From Variovorax paradoxus (GTDB taxonomy: Bacteria; Pseudomonadota; Gammaproteobacteria; Burkholderiales; Burkholderiaceae_C): 64,000 nucleotides of DNA. Under the pieces are notes generated by a model. That model had not been told where the DNA came from. It saw only the letters and a list, made by a program, of their open reading frames with translations, and searched no databases. Made by a program: the position numbers and the translations under genes. The stretch covers positions 1 through 64,000 of the forward strand of contig NZ_JAGGNU010000007.1 in the NCBI RefSeq assembly GCF_018614915.1. Reading direction: 5' to 3'. Positions 36,710 to 47,636 of this stretch are shown one piece after another (within the stretch, counting starts at the first letter, position 1; each line of letters starts with the position of its first letter).

Positions 36710-37344
36710 CGACGGGTGTGGGTGTCGACCGGCGCGTTGTAGAAGGCACGCACCGTGTCGATCAGGCGGGTGCGCTCGAACTCGGGATGCAGCCGGTAGC
36801 GCAGCAGGAATTCGCCCAGGAACAGGACAGCGACCATCACCGGCGTGAGCAGGTTGGCCAGCACCGACCAGGCGGCGAAGGAAAGCGTCGCGTACACCGT
36901 GATCGAGGCCACCACCATCAACGCGAAGTACACCGTCCAGATCCAGGTCACCTGCGTGGTGTAGACGCGCATGCCCGGCGACAGCGGATGCACGCGTGCG
37001 GCGAACTGGCCGATCAGCGAGATGCGGTCGCCGCGCAACGTGCTGCCGAACCAGCCGCACAGCAAGGCGTTGATGCCCACGTGCTGGAACACGTAGAGCC
37101 GGTTCGGGTCGCCCGCGTCGCCATGCAGCACCAGCGCGAAGCCGATCACGCCGAGCACGCCGGCAACCGCCAGCCCCCAGCCACCGAAACGGCTACCTGC
37201 GAGCCCCAGCGCCGTCAGCCACAGCGGCCCCAGCAGCACCCCCACCGCCCAGGGCTCGGCGGCGTGGTACAGCATCATCCAGTGGGAAGCGCCGGCATAG
37301 GCCACCCCCGCGATCAGCAGGAGCGCCATGCGCCATCGAGACAT
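36706..37344 (-). CDS. COG4648-type membrane protein, pigment cluster
   Basis: 212 residues with six or so membrane segments, among them MALLLIAGVAYAGASHWMM, AVGVLLGPLWLTALGLAG and VLANLLTPVMVAVLFLGEFLLRYRLHPEF. The mid-protein run LYVFQHVGINALLCGWFGSTL is typical of this uncharacterised family, which I know chiefly as a companion of aryl-polyene genes. Its role is unknown; a part in assembly or membrane placement of the polyene synthase is a guess. Three bases separate it from the ACP gene. Confidence 0.85.
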   Translation of the reverse strand: MSRWRMALLLIAGVAYAGASHWMMLYHAAEPWAVGVLLGPLWLTALGLAGSRFGGWGLAVAGVLGVIGFALVLHGDAGDPNRLYVFQHVGINALLCGWFGSTLRGDRISLIGQFAARVHPLSPGMRVYTTQVTWIWTVYFALMVVASITVYATLSFAAWSVLANLLTPVMVAVLFLGEFLLRYRLHPEFERTRLIDTVRAFYNAPVDTHTRR

Positions 37345-37347
37345 CGG

Positions 37348-37656
37348 TCAGGAATCGCCGCGATTCTGCGCGACGTGGGTCGCAAGACTGCGCAGCGACT
37401 GGAAGATCTGCTGATTGCGCTCGTCGTCCGAGCGCAGCTGGAAGCCGTACTTGCGCGAGACTTCGAGCGCCACTTCGAGGATGTCGATCGAATCGAGGCC
37501 CAGGCCCTCGCCGTACAGCGGCGCCGTGGGCACGATCTCGGAAGGTGCGATCTCCAGATTCAGCGACTCCACCAGCAGCACGGCCAGCTCGCTCTCGAGG
37601 ACTGACTGTTCGGGCGCATCGCCAACGGCGGAATGGGGGGGCTGGGTCGATGACAA
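37348..37656 (-). CDS. Acyl carrier protein, pigment cluster
   Basis: 102 residues. Ser56 in GLGLDSIDILEVALEV is the phosphopantetheine site of acyl carrier proteins. The start is a TTG at 37656, chosen because CGGAG lies six bases upstream; no ATG or GTG exists upstream in frame before the probable promoter. The N-terminal 20 residues are a loose extension. It should carry the aryl starter and growing polyene. It is the first gene of the ten-gene minus-strand operon. Most aryl-polyene loci have two ACPs; only one is here. Confidence 0.88.
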   Translation of the reverse strand: MSSTQPPHSAVGDAPEQSVLESELAVLLVESLNLEIAPSEIVPTAPLYGEGLGLDSIDILEVALEVSRKYGFQLRSDDERNQQIFQSLRSLATHVAQNRGDS

Positions 37657-37701
37657 AACAAACTCCGAGAACTTTTGGATGAACTATCGCACGGGGTGCG
37701 A

Positions 37702-37707
37702 ATTATA
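37702..37707 (-). promoter_or_regulatory. Possible -10 box of the pigment operon
   Basis: The minus strand reads TATAAT at 37707-37702, about 45 bases upstream of the ACP start codon. The hexamer 17 bases further up (GCAGTC) is a poor -35, so the promoter, if real, may need an activator. Confidence 0.35.
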
Positions 37708-37757
37708 GGAGGCCGCCTTCGATAGACTGCGCTCCGTACCATTGACCGGGAGCACCC

Positions 37758-39278
37758 ATGGCCGACCCCCTTCTGATCGCCCGCCACGACACCATCGAAT
37801 GCGCCCTGCTGCCGGGCCTGACCAACCGCCACGGGCTGATCACCGGCGCCACCGGCACCGGCAAGACCGTCACCCTGCAGACCATCGCCGAGAAGCTGTC
37901 GGCGATCGGCGTGCCGGTGTTCATGGCCGACGTCAAGGGCGACCTGACCGGCGCCAGCCAGAAAGGCAGCATCGGCGAGAAGATGGCCGCCACGCTGAAG
38001 GAACGCGGCATCGAGCTGCCCGAGCCCCTCGCCTGCCCCGTCACGCTCTGGGACGTGTTCGGCGAACAAGGCCACCCGGTGCGCGCCACCGTGTCCGACA
38101 TGGGCCCGCTGCTCCTGGGCCGCATGCTCAACCTCAACGAGACCCAGGCCGGCGTGCTGAACCTGGTGTTCAAGATCGCCGACGACAACGGCTTGCTGCT
38201 GCTCGACCTGAAGGACCTGCGCGCGATGCTGCAGCACGTGGGCGAGAACGCGAGCCAGTTCACCACCGAGTACGGCAACATCAGCGCCGCCAGCGTGGGC
38301 GCTATCCAGCGCGGTCTGCTCCAGATCGAGAGCCAGGGCGGCGACAAGTTCTTCGGCGAGCCGATGCTCAACATCTCCGACTTCATGCAGACCGAGGGCG
38401 GCAAGGGCGTGGTCAACATCCTCGCCGCCGACAAGCTGATGAACTCGCCGCGGCTCTACGCCACCTTCCTGTTGTGGCTGCTGTCGGAGCTGTTCGAGCA
38501 GCTGCCCGAGATCGGCGACCCGGAACAGCCCAAGCTGGTCTTCTTTTTCGACGAGGCGCACCTGCTCTTCAACGAGGCGCCCAAGGCCCTGGTCGAACGC
38601 ATCGAGCTCGTGGTGCGGCTGGTGCGCTCCAAGGGCGTGGGCGTGTTCTTCGTGACGCAGAACCCCCTGGACATTCCGGACACCGTGCTGGCGCAACTGG
38701 GCAACCGGGTGCAGCACGCGCTGCGGGCCTTCACGCCGCGCGATCAGAAGGCCGTGAAGGCCACGGCCACGACGATGCGGCAGAAGCCTGGGCTGGATAT
38801 CGAGACCGCGATCACCGAGCTGGCCGTGGGCGAGGCGCTGGTGAGTTTTCTGGATTCGAAGGGGCGGCCGAGCATCACGGAGCGCGTGTACGTGCTGCCG
38901 CCGGGGAGCCAGATCGGGCCGATCACTGCGGCGCAGCGGCAGGCCTTGATTGCGGGCTCGCTGGTGGCTGGGGTTTACGAGAAGGCGGTGGATCGGGAGT
39001 CGGCTTACGAGAAGCTGAAGGGGCGGGCTGAGTCCGCGCCGGATGCGCCGACCATCAGGGGCAAGCCCGGGGCTGCGCCGGCGGAAGAATCGGGCGGGCT
39101 GATGGGCGGGTTGAACGACCTTCTGTTCGGCTCGACCGGGCCGCGCGGGGGCAAGCGCGATGGGTTGGCGCAGACGATGGCCAAGTCGGCTGTGCGGACG
39201 ATGGGGACGACCGTGGGCAAGGAAATCTTGCGCGGCGTGCTGGGTGGGATCTTCGGGGCGAAGACGCGGCGTCGCTAG
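37758..39278 (+). CDS. HerA-like helicase C-terminal domain protein (DUF853, YjgR type)
   Basis: 506 residues. [19 protein letters not shown] near residue 30 is the Walker A and [12 protein letters not shown] near 257 the Walker B of a HerA/FtsK-type ATPase. [25 protein letters not shown] and [40 protein letters not shown] are typical of the DUF853 group. The last 80 residues are low-complexity and glycine/proline-rich. Cellular role not established. It is a single plus-strand gene between the pigment operon and the sigma factor locus; GGGAG precedes the start. Confidence 0.9.
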   Translation: MADPLLIARHDTIECALLPGLTNRHGLITGATGTGKTVTLQTIAEKLSAIGVPVFMADVKGDLTGASQKGSIGEKMAATLKERGIELPEPLACPVTLWDVFGEQGHPVRATVSDMGPLLLGRMLNLNETQAGVLNLVFKIADDNGLLLLDLKDLRAMLQHVGENASQFTTEYGNISAASVGAIQRGLLQIESQGGDKFFGEPMLNISDFMQTEGGKGVVNILAADKLMNSPRLYATFLLWLLSELFEQLPEIGDPEQPKLVFFFDEAHLLFNEAPKALVERIELVVRLVRSKGVGVFFVTQNPLDIPDTVLAQLGNRVQHALRAFTPRDQKAVKATATTMRQKPGLDIETAITELAVGEALVSFLDSKGRPSITERVYVLPPGSQIGPITAAQRQALIAGSLVAGVYEKAVDRESAYEKLKGRAESAPDAPTIRGKPGAAPAEESGGLMGGLNDLLFGSTGPRGGKRDGLAQTMAKSAVRTMGTTVGKEILRGVLGGIFGAKTRRR

Positions 39279-39287
39279 AGAAGGCGC

Positions 39288-39929
39288 TTACCACCGCAGC
39301 AATCGATGCCCGACGGCCGCGCCGGCGAGTATCGGCAGCACCATCCCTCCCACGTACCAAACCGCCAGGAATGGCGCCGCCAGTTCCGGGCAGTGCAAGG
39401 CATAGACCGCCGCCCCCGCCCCTGCTGACATCGCGCCCGCTGCCGCACCGGCCAGCGCCGGTTGCGTCGGCGCCAGGCTCTTCAAGGCCACCAGCGCCGC
39501 CACGAAGATCGGCACCGAGATCACCGCGATGTTGAAGGCGCAGGTGCGCCAGGTCTGCCCCCAGACCAGCGCCGCGCGCTCGTCCGCCGGCGCGAGGAAC
39601 CAGGCGACGAATCCCATCACCCACAAGGCCAGCACCGGCAGCGCCAGGCCCAGCCACGCGCCGCGGACCTGCACGCCGGGCCGCGCCAGGCGCTGCACGA
39701 TCACGAAGCCGGCAATGGCGACGCAGATCGGAAAGGCCAGCTTGACCCAGAACATCGGCCAGAACATGGTCTGCACCAGGTCGCGCCGCACGCCGTATTC
39801 GAAGACCATCCATGCGATCGACAGCGGCAGGCCCGCCAGCAGCGCGATCGCGAGACGGCGCGCGGCCGCGTGGCGCGGCACCGGTTGCGCTTCGCGCGCC
39901 AGCAGGGACACAAGCTCGTCGGTTTTCAT
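39288..39929 (-). CDS. nrsF: NrsF family anti-sigma factor (DUF1109)
   Basis: 213 residues: a short cytoplasmic N-terminus ([25 protein letters not shown]) then six predicted membrane helices. This is the DUF1109/NrsF layout, the membrane anti-sigma of SigF-type ECF factors. In Caulobacter two cysteines of NrsF are needed to sense metal stress. Cysteines here include those in [19 protein letters not shown] and [10 protein letters not shown]. The start overlaps the sigma-factor stop by four bases (39926-39929), so the pair is coupled. Confidence 0.88.
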   Translation of the reverse strand: MKTDELVSLLAREAQPVPRHAAARRLAIALLAGLPLSIAWMVFEYGVRRDLVQTMFWPMFWVKLAFPICVAIAGFVIVQRLARPGVQVRGAWLGLALPVLALWVMGFVAWFLAPADERAALVWGQTWRTCAFNIAVISVPIFVAALVALKSLAPTQPALAGAAAGAMSAGAGAAVYALHCPELAAPFLAVWYVGGMVLPILAGAAVGHRLLRW

Positions 39930-40480
39930 GATGAGGACTTTCCGATCTTCAGCGCCAGCGCCTTGAGGCCGCGGTGGATGCCGACCTTGACCGCCGATTC
40001 CGACATGCCCGTGAGCCGCGCCGCCTCGGCGACCGACAGGCCTTCGAGCTTGACGTGCACGATCGGCAGGCGGTGCCGGTCGGGCAAGGTGTCGAGCAGG
40101 CCCGCCAGGTCGCGGCGCGCATCGCTGGCCTCGGTGGCCGATTCGGCGAAGACGGCGAGATCGTCTTCCAACGGATCGTTGAGCGCCTCGCGGCTGGCCT
40201 TGGCGCGCAGCAGGTCGATCATCTTGTAGCGCGCGATCGCATGCACCCAGGCCGTCAAAGGCTGGTCGCTCTGGTAGGTGTGGCGCTGGTTGTGCATCGC
40301 GAGCAGGCATTCCTGGACAAGGTCTTCCACTTCGTCGGGCCAGCCGAACAGCCGCCTGCCGAGAAACGCGCGCAGGTGTGCGCTGAGTTTCTGCAGGAAG
40401 GCGCGATAAGCCTGGGCGTCGCCGGCCAGGCCGCGCACGAACAGGTCGTGCAGCACCACTTCCGCTTCGCTCTTTGCCAT
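39926..40480 (-). CDS. sigF: SigF-type ECF RNA polymerase sigma factor
   Basis: 184 residues from the ATG at 40480 (MAKSEAEVV). Sigma region 2 holds [21 protein letters not shown] and [18 protein letters not shown]; region 4 holds [39 protein letters not shown] second ATG at 40498 would add six residues, but it lies against the -10 motif CGAA (40498-40501) of its own predicted promoter and lacks a ribosome site, while GGGAG sits just before 40480. Transcribed with nrsF and divergent from the bufferin genes, which it probably controls. Confidence 0.9.
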   Translation of the reverse strand: MAKSEAEVVLHDLFVRGLAGDAQAYRAFLQKLSAHLRAFLGRRLFGWPDEVEDLVQECLLAMHNQRHTYQSDQPLTAWVHAIARYKMIDLLRAKASREALNDPLEDDLAVFAESATEASDARRDLAGLLDTLPDRHRLPIVHVKLEGLSVAEAARLTGMSESAVKVGIHRGLKALALKIGKSSS

Positions 40481-40497
40481 CGGGCTCCCACTTGTCA

Positions 40498-40523
40498 TTC
40501 GTGCTTTCGCTCAAGCCGGTTAC
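40498..40523 (-). promoter_or_regulatory. SigF-type promoter of sigF-nrsF
   Basis: The minus strand reads GTAACC (40523-40518), 16 bases, then CGAA (40501-40498). This is the spacing and sequence I recall for Caulobacter SigF promoters (GTAACC-N16-CGAA). It lies directly upstream of sigF, implying positive autoregulation, and leaves a leader of about ten bases before the ATG at 40480. Confidence 0.75.
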
Positions 40524-40565
40524 AGGCACTCGGAAAAAGAAGTCCGGCGGATTGTGCCGTGCGTT

Positions 40566-40591
40566 GTAACCCGGGGCGCGCAGGTCGCGAA
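40566..40591 (+). promoter_or_regulatory. SigF-type promoter of the bufferin operon
   Basis: GTAACC at 40566-40571, exactly 16 bases, then CGAA at 40588-40591: the same bipartite motif as on the other strand. Transcription would start near 40598, giving a leader of about 57 bases before the bufA ATG at 40655, which has CAGGAG upstream. Confidence 0.8.
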
Positions 40592-40654
40592 ATAGAAACG
40601 ACTGCGCCGAGCGGCGCGGTTTAAATTGTTCAATTCATCTCAGGAGCTCATTCC

Positions 40655-40942
40655 ATGAACACTCGTCCTCTCGCCATCGCCGCCCTCGCCCTGGGCGCGC
40701 TCGCCGCCGGCTCCGCCATGGCGCAAGACAAACCGATGGCCGACAAGATGGCCGCGATGGAGAAATGCTACGGCGTCTCGATGGCCGGCAAGAACGACTG
40801 CGCCGCCGGCCCCGGCACCACCTGCGCCGGCACCTCGAAGGTCGACTACCAGGGCAACGCCTGGAAGAACGTGGCTGCGGGCACCTGCACCACGATCAAG
40901 ACGCCGAAGGGCACCGGTTCGCTGACGCCGATCAAGTCCTGA
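40655..40942 (+). CDS. bufA: Bufferin-type DUF2282 peptide precursor
   Basis: 95 residues: a Sec signal (cleaved near AMA-Q, residue 23) and a small periplasmic domain with four cysteines, Cys38, Cys49, Cys57 and Cys78 ([27 protein letters not shown]). This is the DUF2282 pattern. In Caulobacter the family is a ribosomally made copper-binding peptide (bufferin) whose central cysteines are converted to thiooxazoles by the DUF692 enzyme. First gene of bufABCD behind a SigF-type promoter. Copper is the expected stressor, by analogy only. Confidence 0.88.
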   Translation: MNTRPLAIAALALGALAAGSAMAQDKPMADKMAAMEKCYGVSMAGKNDCAAGPGTTCAGTSKVDYQGNAWKNVAAGTCTTIKTPKGTGSLTPIKS

Positions 40943-40961
40943 TCCCGATCGCAGCGCCACC

Positions 40962-41804
40962 ATGTCGAATGCACTGAGCGCGGGCCTCGGCCTCAAGCCC
41001 GAACACTACGACGAGGCGCTCTCGGCGCAGGTCGAGGGGCTGTGGTTCGAAGTGCATCCCGAGAACTACATGGTGGCGGGCGGGCCGCGCCTCGGATGGC
41101 TGGAAGCGATCCGCGCCCGGCATCCGATCTCGCTGCACGGCGTCTCGCTGTCGCTGGCGGCCGATGCCGAGCCCGATGCCGCGCAGCTCCAGCGGCTGGC
41201 GGCGCTCGCGAAGCGCATCCAGCCAGCATTGATCTCCGAACATCTCGCATGGTCGGCCTGGAACGGCGCGTATTGGCCCGACCTGCTGCCCTTCCCGCGC
41301 ACGACCGAGGCGCTGCACCGCATCGCGGCCAACATCTCGCGCACGCAGGACGTGCTGAACACTGCCATCGCGATCGAGAACCCTTCCCACTACCTGCGCT
41401 TCGACCGGCACGAGTGGGACGAGATCGACTTCCTCGCCGAGCTCGCGCGGCGCACCGGCTGCATGCTCCTGCTCGACATCAACAACGTGCATGTGTCGGC
41501 GCGCAACCTGGGGTTCTCGGCCGCGGACTGGCTCGAGCGTTTTCCGCAGGAACTGGTCAGCGAAATCCATCTCGCGGGCCATGCGCCCGACCCGACACTG
41601 GGCGAGGCGCTGCTGATCGACTCGCACGACGCGCCGATCGCACCGGAAGTCTGGCACCTCTATCGCCGCTTCATCGAGCGCGCCGGCGCTCGGCCGACGC
41701 TGATCGAGCGCGACGGCAACGTGCCGGCCTTCGACGAACTGATGGGCGAGCGCTCGCAAGCCGAGGCCGCGCTGCGCCGCATTGCGCAGGAGGCCATGGC
41801 ATGA
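40962..41804 (+). CDS. bufB: DUF692 (MNIO) iron enzyme, bufferin maturase
   Basis: 280 residues of the DUF692 multinuclear non-haem iron oxygenase family, a TIM-barrel. Segments that supply metal ligands are visible: [53 protein letters not shown] and DSHDAPI. The enzyme oxidises cysteines of the partner peptide, here presumably the DUF2282 product. It starts 20 bases after bufA and overlaps the next gene (ATGA). Confidence 0.93.
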   Translation: MSNALSAGLGLKPEHYDEALSAQVEGLWFEVHPENYMVAGGPRLGWLEAIRARHPISLHGVSLSLAADAEPDAAQLQRLAALAKRIQPALISEHLAWSAWNGAYWPDLLPFPRTTEALHRIAANISRTQDVLNTAIAIENPSHYLRFDRHEWDEIDFLAELARRTGCMLLLDINNVHVSARNLGFSAADWLERFPQELVSEIHLAGHAPDPTLGEALLIDSHDAPIAPEVWHLYRRFIERAGARPTLIERDGNVPAFDELMGERSQAEAALRRIAQEAMA

Positions 41805-42562
41805 GCACGCCGCTCGCACGGTTCCAGGATGCCTTTGCGGCGGCCCTCTTCGCGCCAGAGGACATCGCGGATCCCGTCGTGCGCGAGCTCGTGGCGCAGC
41901 CCGCTTTTGCCGTCTATCGCAATACCGTGATGAAGGGCTGCATCGATGCGCTCGAAGCCAACTTCCCTGCGGTGGCCCGGCTGGTGGGCAGCGAATGGTT
42001 CCGTGCCGCCGCGGCGCTGCACGTCGCGGCCGAAGCGCCGCGCGACGGCCGGTTGCTGAACTACGGCAGCGGCTTCCCCGACTTTCTTCAGGGCTTCGAG
42101 CCTGCGGCCGAGCTGGTCTACCTGCCCGGCGTGGCCCGGCTCGATGCCCTGTGGTGCGAAGCCCATGCCGCGCAGGATGCGCCCGTGCTCGATGCCGCAT
42201 GGCTGGCACGATGCACGCCGGAACTGCTCGCGACGCTGGTGCTCAGGCCCCATCCGGCGGCGCGCTGGGCCTGGTTCGACGAGCAGCCGGTCTACAGCAT
42301 CTGGGCGCGCAACCGCACGACGGTCGAAGACGAAGAGGAGCTCGTCTGGCAAGCGGAAGGCGCCTTGCTCACGCGGCCTGCCGACACCGTGGTCTGGCGC
42401 CCGATCACCCAAGCCGGCTGTGCCTTCCTCGACGCCTGCGTGGCCGGATCGCCGCTGGCCGACGCGGCCGACCGAGCCCTGGCCATCGACCCCGATGCCG
42501 ATCTCTCCGCCCTGCTCGAAAGCCTGCTGCGCGCAGGTGCCTTCATCGAAAGAACATCATGA
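41801..42562 (+). CDS. bufC: DUF2063 partner protein (BufC/HvfC type)
   Basis: 253 residues. The N-terminal DUF2063 domain includes [37 protein letters not shown] and [10 protein letters not shown]. The C-terminal half is a winged-helix-like region with [17 protein letters not shown]-like sequence. In known MNIO systems this protein binds the precursor and presents it to the DUF692 enzyme. Start and stop both overlap neighbours by four bases, so bufB, bufC and bufD are tightly coupled. Confidence 0.9.
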   Translation: MSTPLARFQDAFAAALFAPEDIADPVVRELVAQPAFAVYRNTVMKGCIDALEANFPAVARLVGSEWFRAAAALHVAAEAPRDGRLLNYGSGFPDFLQGFEPAAELVYLPGVARLDALWCEAHAAQDAPVLDAAWLARCTPELLATLVLRPHPAARWAWFDEQPVYSIWARNRTTVEDEEELVWQAEGALLTRPADTVVWRPITQAGCAFLDACVAGSPLADAADRALAIDPDADLSALLESLLRAGAFIERTS

Positions 42563-43044
42563 ACTCGAATCCCGCAGCCTCCGACGCCCTGGCCTCGACC
42601 CGTGAGCATGGCCTTCGCGCACGCTGGAACCTGCTGGCCGAATGGCTCACGCGCATCGTGTCGCACGACCTGCTGGCTCTGGCCGCGCGCATCGGCATCG
42701 CCGCGATCTTCTTTCTCTCGGGCCGCACCAAGGTCGAGGGCTTTCTGATGCTGACGGACAGCGCCTACGAACTGTTCCGCACCGAGTACAAGCTGCCGCT
42801 GGTGCCGCCCGAGATCGCGGCGCATCTCGCGGCCTACGCGGAGCACCTGTTTCCGGTGCTGCTGGTGCTGGGCCTGTTCACGCGGCTATCCGCGCTCGCC
42901 TTGCTGGGCATGACGCTCGTGATCCAGGTCTTCGTCTATCCGGATGCGTGGCCCACGCACCTGTCGTGGGCGGCGCTGCTGCTCTACCTGGTCGGCCGCG
43001 GCGGCGGCGCGCTGTCCTTCGACCGGCTGCTGCGGGTCGCCTAG
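42559..43044 (+). CDS. bufD: DoxX family membrane protein (BufD/HvfX type)
   Basis: 161 residues with four predicted membrane helices. [22 protein letters not shown] begins the DoxX domain, [35 protein letters not shown] is its core, and a cytoplasmic N-terminal 35 residues precede it. DoxX proteins accompany bufferin and related MNIO operons; their job is unclear, perhaps redox or quinone-linked. Last gene of the operon; about 50 bases separate it from the URC1 gene, with no clear terminator. Confidence 0.86.
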   Translation: MNSNPAASDALASTREHGLRARWNLLAEWLTRIVSHDLLALAARIGIAAIFFLSGRTKVEGFLMLTDSAYELFRTEYKLPLVPPEIAAHLAAYAEHLFPVLLVLGLFTRLSALALLGMTLVIQVFVYPDAWPTHLSWAALLLYLVGRGGGALSFDRLLRVA

Positions 43045-43097
43045 CGGCTTGCCAGCCTCGGAAGCCCTCGCTACATTGTGTTTTTTGAGGGCCTGCA

Positions 43098-44410
<1,313 letters not shown>

Positions 44411-44414
<4 letters not shown>

Positions 44415-45820
44415 GCAAGGACAACTACGGGCTCGACCCGGACCGCCCCACCTCGAATGCTGCCGTTCGCCATGCCGGCCCCGACGGCCATGTCGACCCG
44501 GCACTCGAGTTCGTGGAAGACACCACCCGGCCCGCGGGCGCCGCCGCCTTCCTGCGCACCACCCGCACGATCCGCATCCGCGCAGACTGGTTGCTGGCGC
44601 GCGCACGGCGCGGCGAATCGCAGTGGTTCACCATCGGCGACGAGGCCGCGCTCGAGGACACGGCCCGCACCGTGGCGGAGGTCACGCGCGAACGCTATCC
44701 GTCAGGCGCCATTCCGTACCACAGCCGCTGGCGCCACTTCGAAGCGGGCGCCGTAGACCGCGTGAAAGAACTCGACCGGCTCCTGGGCCCCGTCGACGCG
44801 CCCCAACGTGCCCGCGCCCACATCGACCTGGTGCTGGTGAGCGTGCTGCTCGATGCCGGCGCCGGGCCCGAATGGCACTACATCGAGCCGTCCACGGCCA
44901 AGCGCTTCGCACGCTCCGAAGGCCTGGGCGTCGCCAGCTTCCATGCCTTCACCAGCGGCCTGTTCTCCTCGAACCCCGACCGCCCGCTGCAGGCCGATGC
45001 CGCCGGCCTGCGCGCGCTGGTGACCGACCGCCTCGGCGACGCCTTCCAGGTCAGCAAGATCAACCCGCTGGTTGGCCTGGCGGGCCGCGCCACCCTGTTG
45101 CGCCGGCTCGGCGAAGCGATGAGCGAGCAGCCCGAGACCTTCGGCGACGATGGGCGCCCGGGCGGCATCTTCGATGCGCTGGTGAGCCCGCTCGGTCCGG
45201 CCGTGCCGCCGACGGCGGAGACCACGGCGCACGAGATCCTCTCGATCCTGCTGGAATCCCTGTCGCGCATCTGGCCGGCGGCCAACGTGATCGACAGCCG
45301 CGGCACCGGGCCGGGCGATGCGGTCGGCGGCGTCGCCCCGAACGATCCCGTGCTGGCGCTCGGCGACTGCTGGCGCCACGGCGCAGTGCACGGGCCGGGG
45401 CTCACCAACGGCTGGATGCCTTTCCACAAGCTCTCGCAGTGGCTCAGCTATTCGCTGGTCGAACCCTTCGAATGGGCCGGCGTCAAGGTGCGCCAGGTCG
45501 ATGCGCTGACCGCCTTGCCCGAATACCGCAACGGCGGCCTGCTGCTCGACAGCGGCGTGATCGTGCCCAGGGACCCGGCCCTGCTCGAACGCAGCTGGAA
45601 GGTCGGCGATGAGTTCATCGTCGAATGGCGCGCGCTGACCGTCGCGCTGCTCGACGAGCTCGCGCCTCGGCTGCGCAAGGTGCTCGACCGCAGCGACGAA
45701 GAGCTGCCGCTGGCCTGCGTGCTGGAAGGCGGCACCTGGGCCGCCGGCCGGATGCTGGCACAGCGCTTGCGTAACGGCATGCCACCCTTGCGCATCGAGA
45801 GCGACGGCACCGTCTTCTAG
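44411..45820 (+). CDS. URC4/DUF1688 family protein
   Basis: 469 residues of the DUF1688 family, which corresponds to URC4 of the uracil catabolism (URC) pathway. Typical segments: [74 protein letters not shown], and [14 protein letters not shown]. Its biochemical step is not settled; the family is required for breakdown of uracil after conversion to a ribotide. The ATG overlaps the URC1 stop (ATGA). Confidence 0.88.
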
Positions 45821-45848
45821 ACTTCTCTCTTTTTTCCAGCCCCCTCTC

Positions 45849-46478
<630 letters not shown>

Positions 46479-46500
46479 GGCTCGCCCCCAGGTTGGCCCA

Positions 46501-46577
46501 CTTCGTGTGGCCGCCCACCCCCTACCGGGGGCAACACCAGCGGCCCGGCGAAGCCGGTTCCGCGGTGTTCCACGAAG
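46501..46577. repeat. Nested hairpin repeat between upp and bmpA
   Basis: Within the 151-base gap lie CTTCGTG (46501-46507) against CACGAAG (46571-46577), a hairpin CCCCC-TACC-GGGGG (46518-46531), and a longer stem AACACCAGCGG/CCGCGGTGTT (46533-46569) topped by CCGGC-GAA-GCCGG (46545-46557). I recall near-identical strings as dispersed repeats in Variovorax-type genomes, but cannot check that here. It may separate the URC enzymes from the transporter transcriptionally. Confidence 0.65.
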
Positions 46578-46629
46578 AAGGCAAGAGCGTTCGAAGCCAG
46601 CTGTTTTTTGCAACCCGAGGAGAAGTTCA

Positions 46630-47631
46630 GTGACACCACGCCGCCAATTGATCATCCGTTCGGTCGCCGTTGCCGCAGCGCTCGCGGCCGGCGCACCCGG
46701 CCTCGCGCTCGCGCAGGCCAAGCTCAAGGTGGCGGCGGTCTATACCGTGCCCTTCGAGCAGCAGTGGGTGGGCCGCATCCACAAGGCGCTCAAGGCGGCA
46801 GAGGCACGCGGAGAGATCGAATACAAGGCCACCGAGAACGTCGCCAATGCCGACTACGAACGCGTGATGCGCGAGTACGCGACGGCCGGCAACCAGCTGA
46901 TCCTCGGCGAGGTCTTCGGCGTCGAGGCGGCCGCGCGCAAGGTGGCCAAGGACTTTCCGAAGACGGCCTTCCTGATGGGCTCCTCGCTGAAGCCGCAGGC
47001 GCCCAACTTCTCGGTCTTCGACAACTACATCCAGGAGCCGGCCTACCTCTCCGGCATGGTGGCCGGCGGCATGACCAAGACGAACAAGATCGGCATGGTC
47101 GGCGGCTTCCCGATTCCGGAGGTCAACCGCCTGATGAACGCCTTCATGGCCGGCGCCAGGGAAACCAATCCGAAGGTGGAGTTCAGCGTGAGCTTCATCA
47201 ACAGCTGGTTCGATCCGCCCAAGGCCAAGGAAGCCGCCTTCGCGATGATCGACAAGGGCGCCGACCTCCTCTATGCCGAGCGCTTCGGCGTCAGCGATGC
47301 GGCCAAGGAGAAGGGCAAGCTCGCGATCGGCAACGTGATCGACACGCAGGACAAGTACCCCGACACCGTGGTCGCCTCGGCGCTCTGGAACTTCGAGCCC
47401 TCGGCGGACCGTGCGATCAAGCTGGTGAAGGAAGGCAAGTTCGTGGCGGAAGACTACGGCCCCTACTCGATGATGAAGCACAAGGGTTCCGAGCTGGCGC
47501 CGCTGGGCAGCTTCGAGAAGAAGGTGCCGGCCGAGATCGTCACCAAGGTGAAGGCCAGGCAGGCCGAGATCCTTGCGGGCAAATTCACCGTCAAGGTGGA
47601 CGACAGCCAGCCGAAATCCACCACCAAGTAA
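46630..47631 (+). CDS. BMP family ABC transporter substrate-binding protein
   Basis: 333 residues. The start is a GTG at 46630, set by CGAGGAGAAG just upstream; an in-frame upstream extension crosses the hairpin repeat and is unlikely. A signal peptide ends near ALAQA (about residue 27). The mature part follows the BMP/PnrA family: VAAVYTVPFEQQWVGRIHKAL, ADYERVMREYA, YIQEPAYLSGMVAGGM, TNKIGMVGGFPIPEVNRLMNAF. PnrA-type proteins bind purine or pyrimidine nucleosides or bases. With URC genes and cytosine deaminase around it, the ligand is probably a pyrimidine. Confidence 0.9.
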   Translation: MTPRRQLIIRSVAVAAALAAGAPGLALAQAKLKVAAVYTVPFEQQWVGRIHKALKAAEARGEIEYKATENVANADYERVMREYATAGNQLILGEVFGVEAAARKVAKDFPKTAFLMGSSLKPQAPNFSVFDNYIQEPAYLSGMVAGGMTKTNKIGMVGGFPIPEVNRLMNAFMAGARETNPKVEFSVSFINSWFDPPKAKEAAFAMIDKGADLLYAERFGVSDAAKEKGKLAIGNVIDTQDKYPDTVVASALWNFEPSADRAIKLVKEGKFVAEDYGPYSMMKHKGSELAPLGSFEKKVPAEIVTKVKARQAEILAGKFTVKVDDSQPKSTTK

Positions 47632-47636
47632 TCACA

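Noticed and set aside
43045-43097. Terminator between the bufferin operon and URC1
   Set aside because: There is a TTTTTT run near 43081 but no convincing stem in front of it.
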